A stretch of 64,000 nt of DNA from Rostratula benghalensis (taxonomy: Eukaryota; Chordata; Aves; Charadriiformes; Rostratulidae). Location: assembly GCA_013399305.1 (NCBI GenBank), contig VXAI01000303.1, forward strand, positions 273,689 through 337,688. The letters run 5' to 3'. Below, piece by piece: positions 26,589 through 36,836 of the stretch. A model generated the notes under the pieces. It saw only the letters and a list, made by a program, of their open reading frames with translations, was not told the DNA's origin and did not search any database. Position 1 is the first letter of the stretch; every line of letters starts with the position of its first letter. Position numbers and translations under genes: made by a program.

Positions 26589-28634
26589 TCTTTCTACATT
26601 TTATCAATAAATGTTTAACAGTACAATTAAGTAAGAATCAATACATGCACCATCTTGCCATACCAGGAAAATATGCAGATTAAGAAAAAATGTATTAGAT
26701 TAAGAAAAATCCCCAACAGCATATACCTTGCTCTATCAGAACACATTTAAGACTCAGTGTAAGATGTAAGCTCTTCCTCCATTTTCATGCAAAATATCCA
26801 AATCTACTGTTTGTAAAGCTTGACCCCACTATATCCTTTTCCATCATGATGCATATGCGACAGTTGCTTACTATCAGTTGGTTTTCCCAAATGCAGTAAT
26901 ACAGCCTCTCTACATCAACACATGTTGGATCAGTTACTCTGCTCTTTATTTTCACTTTTCTTCATACAGGTAGCAATGTATTACTTAAGCCTATTATATG
27001 CCACTGTTGCAAATTCATTGCTTATGTTTATTATTTATACAGGTTTTCAGAATTATCTTTTGGGTTTTTTTCTGGTTAAAGCTTCTTTCAGACTTAACAC
27101 TGTTATTTTGTTTGAATTGTTGTGTATACTTATCTAAAAAAGATTATTAATCTTTGGCATAGGCAAAAATAATGTGTATGATGCAGGGAGTCAGACAAGA
27201 TGATTTCAAAATTGTATATTGGACATTACACTGCTAACAAAGAAGAGGAATGAAGGCAAGGAAAATAATAAGTTGTTTCCAAGATGATTTTCCTGTCTTA
27301 CAATAATGTGTTGTTTTAAGCTGGATTTGCAATGGTCCTTGTTACAGAAGTTGAGCTCCAAGCACATCTTGTTTTGTGGGTAGGTAGACAAGATTTGCTG
27401 AGTTATTAGGAGGGATTCAAGGTTAAAAAAGCAATTAGATATGAAACAAGCTCTGTTTTCCTCCTTGCACAAATCAAAATTTTTTTTAGTATAGCTATCT
27501 GGTTTTGTTGATGAAATATCCCTAACCTTTAACTACAGTGAATATGCACTTATACACCCACTCACATGAATAAACTGTTCATAAACAGCAAAACACAAAG
27601 GCAGGGTTATCCCCTGTAAGTATCCCTTGTAAATAAGAAAGTACAAACAGTTTTTATTCTTCATGTTACTTAGTAGATAACATTTTCTTCCTGTTGATTA
27701 ATTTTGCATCAGATGGAATTGGAGTGTATACACATTCTTGCTCCTCTCCACAATTACTTGGTAAACTGCAGACAGATAAATAGTCATCTTCTCTTGTGAT
27801 GTGTTCTTTGTTTCAATCAATTTGCAGGTGTCCTAATGAGAACTATGATTGCTAGACACATGACAAATCTTGGCTGAGAGATCCATCACTGTTATTGATT
27901 TCTTAGATTAATATCTCAGAAAGGAAAGAATGATGAACATAAATTAGTAAGAGTTCCAGGAGTAATGCTCAGAAAATCTATTTTACACAGATTTTCAGCT
28001 TTGAAAGTGCTTTGTACTTACACAGTTAAATAAGTTTTCATTGTCTTTATAAACTTACTTGCCATACCTGAAAGATGACTGGACTACACATTATATTTGG
28101 CAGGAGGTTGAATTTAGAAAGTCGTAGTGGATTTGACCTGGGCACCTACCCTGATCCTGATCCTCTAGTTTTACAGTTTTGTGCATTCTACTTATTATTG
28201 TCATTAATCTTTTTTAGTGCTTCTGGCTAGTGCAATCACAACACAGTACAGCTCCATTACATTTTCAGTTAGTCAGTTCAGAAAGAATACAAATACAAAG
28301 GTACGGAGACATAAACAGAATGATTAGCGATATGGAAGGAGGAATCTTGCATCAAAGGAGGAATTAACCAAGCGAAATTCAACAAGCAAGTGTTCTTCAC
28401 TTTTCAAAGGGTGCAGGTCAGAGAATGTGATAGAGATATCAAAAAAGTAGCATGAACAAATGAGGCTTAAATAAAACAGGAAAACAAACAACACTAAATT
28501 CGTGATTCAGTCATGGAGCTTGCCATCATAGGATGTTTTGGGTAGCAGAAGTATGAATGGATTAAAACGGTGAGTTAGACAAATTCATGCATGGAAAAGA
28601 GATGCTTCAAATAACTTCAAACACAATGATGCGT

Positions 28635-28710
28635 GTACAGCTTGTACCTCACAGGACCTCTTTGTTGATTGCCTGACACTGCAATACCTTACTTTGTAAT
28701 TTCTGGAACT
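28635..28710 (+). repeat. 76-bp direct repeat, copy 2
   Basis: Matches 26513-26588 at 74 of 76 positions in the same orientation; the copies start 2,122 bp apart. Flanks are unrelated (AATGATGCGT before, GATCCCTGCT after). No target-site duplication is visible around either copy. Confidence 0.95.
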
Positions 28711-30327
28711 GATCCCTGCTTTGTTCTTTTATGCTCCTTCCTAGATTTCATGGAAAACAATACCATCTAAGTTCTTATGCCCTGCTATAATTTTTAGTAT
28801 CAAAGAATGAGAACGCATTACCTGCTTTATTTTGCAGTTAAGCTTTGGGCACTATGCTATACAGAAGCACTTATTTACGTCTTACATTTCCATTCCACTA
28901 CCTTATAGTTGGAAGAATTTTAGGAACAATAAAATATTTCCCAAAAATTGAGACACCAGGTACAGTGAATGTGGTCTAAAGGATACTTTTCCTTCCTTCT
29001 TTTCAAAAAATAAGCAGATTTCACCTTGGAAAATGAACAAATTTAAAGAAGGTCTGAAAAAACACTCAGAATATTTGCACAACAATAGGTGACAAGATAA
29101 ATTATTATTTTGATGAATATTTACCACAAGGGTGGAGTACTCTTGTGAAAATAAGAGACAGTGTACAGCACTGCTGTGTATTGATAATGAGTAATGACAC
29201 ACAGCAATTTTCTAGAAATAAAAGAAATATTTGTTGAGTGTCTCCTTTGAAATTACATTCTTTCCGCTTTCTACCCAACTTTGCATCATGGTAGCTGAGC
29301 GAAAGAGGAAGAGAAAGAGAAACCACACACATAGACAAAATATTCCCAGTTAAAATAAATAAAATGATAGCTTTCCCCCTGTCATCAGCTGAATACAATA
29401 TTATTTATATCTCAGTTCAATCTACTCACCCAAACTATGCACTTACCAAAGCAAGCAATGTAACCTTTAAGGAAAGTACCTTTCATTTTTAAGTGTTTAG
29501 TTTAAATTGAAAAAAAAAAAAAATAAAGCCATGAAGGACAGGAAATGACAGAATTGTCAAAGATAATGCCATATCTACAGCAATATTAAAGTATGAGTGA
29601 ATTGCTACCTTTGATATATAAGAATATCTGTCTTAATACCTAAATACTGGCTTGATCATCTGGCAGTACTGAATGTGTTAATACAACTTCTTCCAAAGGA
29701 TGCTCTTCCACATTTTCTTGTTCAGGTCAAACTGCCTTTCAGCTATAGAAATGTCATAACATTTGGTATATAGAAAGACGTAGCCTTTTAGTGATGACAG
29801 TGGGTATGTATCTCTCTAAAACTTCAATGCATGTGGAAAATTGTGGTAATATAAATATAATTGTCCAAAATAGCTAACACACCATCAACATTAACATTTG
29901 TTTGGTTTTTTGGGTTTTTTTCATTTTCAAGCTTATTTTCTTGTCTCAGAAAACGAGAGGGAACCTTAATACTGACTTAGATGTATGCAGATTCGGACTA
30001 CAATGGCTTTCCAAGGACATATTAGAGAACTCAGTTAACCACTCTTCTGAGCTGTGTAACAAGAAAGTGTCAGATGATCTTGCCAAAAAACCAAACTCAT
30101 AGGTGCTTTAAGGCACACTTCAAGGTGCAGTGCACAAAGAATTAAAATTGTAATAACTTTTAGTTCAGATTTCAGCAGTTTCTCTGAATACCTTTTGTAT
30201 TTCTGTTTTTCCTAAAGCAATCTTGATATTGACACAAGGTTTCTCAATTGACAAATTAGACAATTCAAGAGCCTACAGTTTAAAGTAGGCCAGAACAGGG
30301 AGTAGGCACAAAAACGCTAAGCTAGGT

Positions 30328-30410
30328 AAATCACCTATGATCGTCCAGAAAGTCAGTAGCAGGAATGCAACTTAGACTTGGAAGTTCCCAATCCGTCTTC
30401 CTCTGGGTAT
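30328..30410 (+). repeat. possible MIR/CORE-type SINE relic
   Basis: The stretch 'atcgtccagaaagtcagtagcagga' followed by 'acttagacttggaagttcccaatcc' resembles the conserved middle of MIR-type SINEs (…GGTCAC-CCAG…AGTCAGTGGCAGA…GAACCCAGG…TCCCAGTCC…) as I know it. About 80 bp align by eye with many mismatches, as expected for a relic older than birds. No tRNA-like head or tail can be seen. Chance similarity is not excluded. Confidence 0.35.
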
Positions 30411-31087
30411 TGCACTGGTGTTGTATGTCTTACCTTTGTCCAGGGAAGACTTCCTTTCACCAGATCATTCCACAGCACATGGCATGTAACATGAGACACC
30501 CAAAAGGCATCATAGATTGGGAGATGACTTGGCACCTTTCCACCTTGAATACAGAAGTGGAGTTGGAATAATCATTTGCAGGCTTTGATCCATCTTACTG
30601 AACCATTCCACAAAAACCAATTCTCTGTCAGATTGCCTTCTCCATACAGACACTAGGAGAGTTAGGGAGATACCTGGGTCCTAAAAGTCAACTGAACATT
30701 CACAGGGCACTTGCAGCTGTAGATGCTCTTCACTGTGTGCAGCTGTAGCATCATTTTGTGATGTAAATGGCAGCTCCTGCAAGCAGCTTCTGCGAACATG
30801 CTTCTGTTCACTTATCTGTTAGTTTGTCTTTGAGCCAAAATCAGGATTGAAATAAACAGTGGAAGTAGAAATAAAACAAAAAAAATCCAACAGAACTTTC
30901 ATGAGAAGCAATTTTCCATTCCCCCACTGTCAACAGAGGTAAATGCTGCTGAAGAAGCTCTTCTTCACCCCAACATGGCGACGAAGAGATTTGAGACTTC
31001 AGCTATATTTTCTTATTTTTTCCATAGAACATCTTTGCTATTGATTTATTACTGTAAGAAATAAAAATTCTTTATTCTTCAGGACTT

Positions 31088-31124
31088 TGGTTTTTTGTTG
31101 GTTGGGTTTTGTTTTTTTTTTTTT
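31088..31124. repeat. T/G low-complexity tract ending in a T-run
   Basis: GG-TTTTTT-GTTGGTTGGGTTTTG followed by about 13 T. Resembles the tract at 24199-24252 in composition. Not attached to a recognised element. Confidence 0.85.
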
Positions 31125-32329
31125 ATCATGGCAGTCATATTCAGAAATAGAATAGGGTATGCCTGTTCGTCCATCTGAAACTCACTCCATCTCACAGTTA
31201 ATGAGAATGTTCTTCGAGATATCTATTAAACTTCTTTAGCATTTAGTTATATTATGATGTCAAGTAAAGTGCTTTAAAGCTCTTTTAAAAGGGCAATTTG
31301 CCAATAAGTCTGCAGAAAAGATCCAACAAAATTCTGTCCAAGACAGTAAATATAGATCCTTTCCTTACAGCATTAAAGAAGGTAGACTGACAGAACACAA
31401 TTGCTCTTACAGACCCAGGGAACAAAACAAGAAGGAGAAGGGAGGAAAAAAAGAAAAAAAGCAATTAAGCTAATGCAAGTTGAGTATCACAAGGTTATAG
31501 ATATTTCAAGGGCTGAGCAATTTACCGTCTGGAAAGAGAGAAGAGCTCTTGCATATAATGTCCCCCAGTTCAGATTTATTATGCTTTTACTTGCGTTATA
31601 TGTGATACAATTAGCAGGAGGTGCCAATAAGGCATTCTCTAAAGGACGTGGTCATTCCATACCATCTGTTATTAATTGCATTGTCCTTTCCACAGCTAGC
31701 TAGAGGGGAAAAAGTTCTCTGAGAACCACCTGCAAATTCTGACTATACGATGACTGGAATTTAAAAATATCTAACCAGACTATGCAGGAGGATGAATAAC
31801 ATTAGAGCAAAGCCACTTCTCAAAGATCCAAGAAAAAAATGCCTGAATATAGGGTCCCAATGCAATGTAGATTCAATTTGTATTGTTTAAAAAAAAAAAT
31901 AAAATTCAGCTATGATGATAGCTTCCCTGTAAAAATTATATTGCAGAAACGAAAAAGGAACAATTAAATCTGGCCCCTGGAAATACAGCTGCAGTGTATA
32001 TGGTTTGCTGAATACACATATGTTTTAATGGATTTTCATTTGCATGTCCCCTGTGTTTCTCATAAAATCGGAAAACAAAGATAATAAAGATTGACTGCTC
32101 CTTTTTTGTCCTTTGGAGTGAGGAAGGAAAAAAAGGAAAGAGAAACATAAGTGAGACTCTACCACAGCAAGATAATTTTTTTAGGTTATAGTGAAAATGC
32201 ATTTTAGTATTATGTAAACAGTATGTATTTTGTACCATTTGGGTTACTTAGATCTTGATAGTATAGAGTGCTTAGATATCTTAAAAATGAATAAAGACTA
32301 ATCTCTCTGTTTTTCCCATACATTGTGGT

Positions 32330-32910
32330 TTAAAACTGGCCAGCATTTAAACAGTCCACAACTGCTCACTCACTCTCCTCCACTCAGATGCGGGAGATAA
32401 TCAGAAAGGTAAAAATGAGAAAAATTGTAGGTTGAGTTAAAGATGGTTTAATAGGTAAAGCAGAAGATGTACACACCAGTAAAGCAAAACAAGGAAGTCA
32501 TTCACTGCTTCCCATTGGCAGGCAGGTGCTCAGCTGCCTCCAGGAAATCAGAGCTCTATCACACACGTAACAGTTATTTGGGAAAACATGCCATGCCTCC
32601 AAATGTCCCCACCTTCCTTCTTTTGACAGCTTTTGACAGCAAGGTGTCATATGGTATGGAATATCTCCATGGTGAATTGGGGTCAGCTGTCCCAGCCGTG
32701 TCCCTCCCAACTTCTGGTGCACCCCCACCTGCTCATTGGTGGAATGGTGTGAAGGGCAGAAAATGCCTTGATTCTGTGTAAATGCTGCTCAACAGTAACA
32801 AAAACTCCTTGTGCTATCAACACTGTTTTCAGCACAAATACAAAACAGAGGCCCATACTGGCCGCTATGAAGACATTTAACTCTATCCTAGCCAAAAGCA
32901 ATATACCACA
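32330..32910 (-). mobile_element. avian endogenous retrovirus LTR, apparently solo
   Basis: About 580 bp read on the minus strand. The right edge (minus 5') starts TGTGG near 32910 and continues 'ttttggctaggatagagtta', then 'cagcagcatttacacagaatc', 'gtgcaccagaagttgggagg' and 'gatattccataccatatga'. These follow a widespread bird LTR that I recognise but cannot name with certainty. The left third carries the usual 'tgcctgccaatgggaagc' and 'ctttacctattaaacc' blocks; the latter contains ATTAAA, the likely polyadenylation signal. The TATA region is decayed and holds a 10-bp tandem duplication (32620-32639). No gag, pol or env sequence flanks it within the window, so it is probably a solo LTR. Target-site duplications could not be confirmed, so the ends are approximate. 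Confidence 0.8.
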
Positions 32911-35195
32911 TCACTGTAAATATCTGTTAAGCAGACTCATATTGGGAAGTTTTCATTGTTATGTTAGGCTAGGTGAAATAAGGAAAGCAATCTATTACTA
33001 CCTTTCCTTAGCTACTTGAATCAAAAGAAAAACTAATCAGCTCATGCTGATATCACTGAAGCAGGGCACAAGAACTTTGACTCTAATGCACAGATAAGTA
33101 TTTGTGCCATGCCATGCAGAAATGTATTCTAAGAAACAGAGAAAGAGTGAAGCCAAGAAAACCAGCAGGCACATGGGGAAATCTCTGCCACCATTGGCTG
33201 TGTGGCACATTCCCTGGGCAGCAAAAATACAATCTCCATACAAAGCTTGCAGACCCCTCCGTTTCAACACAGCAAATTTAATTTTAAAATATATAGTACC
33301 AAACATGAAAAATTTCAGATGGAATGAATAAAATGTGGGTTATGCAATAAATATTTCCGGGATTCTTATTCTTTTCTTAAAAGTGTTGAATTGTTTTACA
33401 ATACATGGGTTTCAGTGGAAAATGGGAAGGTCTGTAATCACAATTGGAAACACAGACCAAACCACCACAGTAAGGCCAAAAAAAAGAATTACACATAAGA
33501 AAAAATTAATTAAAAAAAAGAGGTGAAGCCTTGTCTGACTTCATATATCCTTATTTGCTCTTTCACATCACATATCAAACAAGAAGGTCTAAAGTGGAAA
33601 TTTGAATTGCACTGCAGATAAAAAGGTATGAGATGTGAGGAAGAATTTGAGAGAGCAGGCTGAACAGCAGGCTGTTTTGCCTAACAGGCAAAACCAATTA
33701 TTTTCTTATGTAAAAGCCATATAAAGAAGACATAACTATAAAAAAAATTGGTCAAATAACTTAATTATCTTGTCTCTACTCTGTAAGCAAGAGCAAAGAA
33801 AATTGAAAACGAGAAACAAAGAGTGATGGTTTCAGAATACAATCTGAAAATGATAGTGGTCTGACTTATGATTTTCATGTCTATTCTGCAACTAGTATTA
33901 GGGCGTTCAGCTTCCTAACAATGTAGAAGTTTGTATTCTATATTAAATATATAAAGACCCTAAACCTTCTCCCCATTACGTTCCACAAACTAACATACAT
34001 GTTGCCTGGTGATTCATGTTCTCAACCATTTTGTCTCTTACTTAAGCCACAAACTTAAGTGCTAACATAGGTAACCATTTGTCTCAGAAAATTTTTATAT
34101 TTTGTGTTCTTCACGTAATGTTCCAAAAGATTAATTCAGGACTTTAGACTTAGACATTCAACACTGCAGTGCTTAAATTAACTGTGTTGTATTTCTACAC
34201 ATATATTAAATTAATGTAATGGAGCTTGTATAAAAAAACATACAGGTCCTTGAGATTCTTCCACAATTTATTTCCTTTGTAAGCTGTTTACTTTTCCTCC
34301 TAATGAGGACCAGATATGCCACAGTAAATCAGGATTGAAATTTCATATCATCTTTGGATTTTCCATTAAAAAAGGAATATTTCTGTAGTTTTGTTTTGGT
34401 TTTTTTTTGAAAAGCAACAAAAAACCAAACTTCACACACCTTCAAATCAGGCAGAAGTAGCTTCTAGTCTCTCTCAGAGCTACAACCTCTTCCAATTCTG
34501 AGCTGTTCTCAGCCTGACTTTCTCCACATTCAGCAGGAAGCCTTTTATATCTAAGTGGATTTCCATATTCGTTACTTATTTATCCCACCAAGCAAGGCTA
34601 ACGGGCCTTTGCATCCTTATAAATGCCATACTAAAATATCCTTTCTGAAATTTTTAAAGAAAGCATTCTCTGTGGTTGAGGTGAACACCAACTTTTGTGT
34701 AGCTGACTGAAGCTTGATTATTGTTAAGATTAAATTACAAGCGTCTGTCACTTAAGTATGTGCAACACAAAAAATCCATAAAGTCTTCACTACTTGCCTT
34801 CAAAAATGAGATTCACACATGAAAAATGTGCAAATCTAACACTGCATATAGAGCTCTGATTACAAAAATAATTTGTTAGTTACGTCATGACCCTGGTACT
34901 GGTAAGAAGCTCATTTCAAACTAAAGCAATGATCTCACTCTCCCATGTAGAAACCAAAGGAGAAATGAAATGTCCCAGGCATTGGCATAGGTTATTCACC
35001 AGATCTCTTAAAATCTGCTTTCTCCCATGTATGTTGGGAGTCATTTCAAAAAGACTGGCATGCTGGTAGAAGACAAAGAGCAGATCAAGTTTTGCTGATC
35101 AGTTGCAGTGGGCAATTACAAACTGAGAAATATTTTCTTTCTTTTGAAAAGCTTGAACTATGTTTGGTCTTCCAAATCAGTGAAACACTGAATCA
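32911..35195. other. unique AT-rich sequence, no recognised gene
   Basis: About 2.3 kb. Nothing recognised. Open frames of 60-89 codons occur on both strands near 33037-33331 without family features. A T-run with TTTTGG flank lies at about 34390-34409. Confidence 0.6.
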
Positions 35196-35252
35196 ATCAT
35201 AGAATCATAGAACCAAAGAATGTTGGTGTAGAAGGGACCTTTAAAGATCTAC
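35196..35252 (-). mobile_element. CR1 LINE tail fragment
   Basis: Starts 'aatcatagaatcatag' and continues 'gaatgttggtgtagaagggacctttaaagatc', the tail plus the first 3' UTR block of a minus-strand CR1. It stops after about 57 bp. What follows belongs to a different CR1 region on the opposite strand. Confidence 0.85.
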
Positions 35253-35366
35253 AAGACACCAGGCCTGGTAGCAACAGATGGGGTTCACCTTTCTTAAATG
35301 GGAAAAAAAAAAATCTCTGTGCAAGAATTAGCAGGGCTTGAAGAAAGAGCTTTAAAATCCATTTGA
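35253..35366 (+). pseudogene. CR1 ORF1 esterase-domain C-terminal fragment
   Basis: Read in one frame from 35253, 37 codons run to a TGA at 35364-35366. The frame begins KTPGLVATDGVHLS, has one in-frame TAA (35295-35297), then reads MGKKKISVQELAGLEERALK. CR1 ORF1 proteins are known to carry an SGNH-type esterase domain whose last block is D-x-x-H. The DGVH at 35277-35288 fits that block, with the Asp and His of the triad present. The Ser block lies outside the fragment. CR1 copies are usually 5'-truncated, so ORF1 pieces are rare. The fragment sits directly against the minus-strand tail at 35196-35252, a head-to-head junction from rearrangement or from two insertions. The family assignment rests on the motif and on memory of the family. 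Confidence 0.6.
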
Positions 35367-35439
35367 ATGGTGAAAGTGAAAGAGCCCAGGCTTGCTAGAG
35401 GCAGGTTTGTACCCCACAGCTGTGGTACATTTTTTTTTA

Positions 35440-36313
35440 ATTTCTTTTTTTATTACTTTACGTGTAGAAATCTTTCTTATTATTCTTTTCATCTCTTGCC
35501 AAATTTATCTCCAGTTGTACTTTGGCTTTCCTGATCCCATACCTACAACCTTCAGGCAGTATCATTGTATTCTTCCTAAGAAGGATACATGTCCCTGCTT
35601 CCACTGCTTAGGCAATTCCGTATTGTTTTTCATTTTGAACAGGAGGTCCTTAGACAGTCAGGCTGGTCTCCTGCCTCTCTTGACTGATTTCTGCACAGGG
35701 ATATCAAGAGAGGTCCTGTGCTCTAAGAAAAATACCTTTAAGTAGCTGCCCACTCTCTTCTACCTCTTTACCCCTAAGAGTAGTTTCCTACAGAGTCCCA
35801 TCCACTGGTCCCTTAAACAACTGAAGGTTCACTTTTCTAAGGTTTAGTCTCTTAACTACACTTTTTACCTGGCCTGTATCCTTCAATATCATGAATTCCA
35901 ACAGGCCATGGCCACTGCAGGTGAGGCGACTGCCAATCTTGACCTCACAAAAAAGTTCCTCTGCATTAGTAAGCAGCAGGTCCAGGAGCACCTCTCCTCT
36001 GGTTGGACTTTTATCACCTGGATCAGGAATTTATCTTCAGTGCACTCCAAGAGTCTCCTATACTGCTTGCAGTCTGATGTACTGCTTTTCCAGCAGCCAT
36101 CAGAGGATTAAAGTCCCCTAGCATGATCAAGCCCTGAAAGCTTGATACTTCTTGTAGTTTAAATAAGAGCTCTTCATCAACATCCTCCCCCTGACTGGGT
36201 AGCCTGCAGTAAATGTAAACCACAAGGTTTCCTTTGTTATCTGGGTCTCTAACATGCATCCATTCGTTCTCAACCTGCACATTGAAATTTATAGGCACTG
36301 ATGGCAGCACTAC
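35440..36313 (-). mobile_element. CR1 LINE, internal ORF2 piece (endonuclease to linker)
   Basis: A minus-strand CR1 piece without its own 3' tail. From high to low coordinates it reads the second half of the ORF2 endonuclease, then the linker toward the transcriptase ('cagcgtggctggtctcctgcctctcttgact'-like, then 'ccttcctgatcccat'). It fades into T-rich sequence near 35440. Its 5' side is cut by the tail of another CR1 at 36314. It does not clearly resume after that element (beyond 36836), so this is a truncated end and not a simple nested split. Confidence 0.85.
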
Positions 36314-36319
36314 AATCAT
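35788..36319 (-). pseudogene. CR1 ORF2 endonuclease remnant
   Basis: Two open frames on the minus strand. One (36023-36319) reads VENEWMHVRDPDNKGNLVVY, then a YCRLPSQGEDVDEELL-type block and IMLGDFNPL. The other (35788-35991) reads LLDLLLTNAEELFCEVKIG. The GDFN motif (about 36105-36116), which holds a catalytic aspartate of the apurinic-type endonuclease, is intact. The frame breaks at about 36000. The final six bases of the first frame lie in the neighbouring element's tail and are not native. Such endonucleases nick the target DNA for retrotransposition; this one lacks its N-terminal half. Confidence 0.85.
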
Positions 36320-36836
36320 AGAATCACAGAATCATCTAGCTTGGAAGGAAGCTTTAAGATCACCAAGTCCAGCCATTACCCTAAGACTGCTAAAACCACC
36401 GCTGAACCATATCATTAAGAACCATATCTACTCATCTTTTAAATACCTACAGGGATGGTGATTCCACCACTTCCCGTGGCAGCCTGTTCCAATGCTTGTC
36501 CCTTTCAGTGAAGAAATTTTTACTAATATCCATCCTAAACTCCTCTGACACAACTTGTGCCATTTCCTTTTGTTCTATCACCTGTTACTTGGGAGAAGGG
36601 ACCAACATCCTCTCTATAATCCCCCTTTACACAGTTGTAGAGAGTGATAAGGTCCCCTCTTAGCTCCATTTTCTCCATACTAAACATCCCCAGTTCCTGC
36701 AGCTGTTCATCATAAGACTTGTGCTGTAGACTCCTTGCCTGTTTTGTTGTCTTTCTCTGAACATGCATCAGAATCTCCATCTCTTTCTTGTAGTGAAGAG
36801 ACTAAAACTGAACAATATTCAAGGTGCTTATGCTTC
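36314..36836 (-). mobile_element. CR1 LINE, 0.5-kb 3' end copy
   Basis: Opens with 'aatcatagaatcacagaatcat' and 'cttggaaggaagctttaagatc' at the low end. It then reads the ORF2 C-terminus in reverse to about 36836 ('gactaaaactgaacaatattcaaggtgc'). A frame at 36535-36780 preserves EELGMFSMEKMELRGDLITL-like sequence with the family's [12 protein letters not shown] pattern. Truncated at the 5' side before the transcriptase. It abuts the older ORF2 piece to its left without a spacer. Confidence 0.92.

Larger units (their letters stand above)
26589..32329. other. unique AT-rich sequence, no recognised gene
   Basis: About 5.7 kb without a recognised gene. It contains copy 2 of the 76-bp repeat, a possible MIR-type SINE relic (30328-30410) and a T/G tract (31088-31124). 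Poly(A) runs of 13-16 occur near 29511-29524. The longest open frames are about 100 codons (28903-29202 and 29105-29398 minus; 31401-31703 plus) and have no family features. At 30971-30982 there is an isolated CAACATGGCGAC, which resembles the YY1 binding site, in otherwise CpG-poor DNA. Confidence 0.6.

Noticed and set aside
32467..32781. 104-codon plus-strand frame
   Set aside because: It lies wholly in the LTR and runs antisense to it; LTRs of this family are not coding.
35392..35745. 117-codon plus-strand frame with hydrophobic start
   Set aside because: Most of it is antisense to the CR1 linker region that begins near 35440; the hydrophobic part comes from a T-rich tract.
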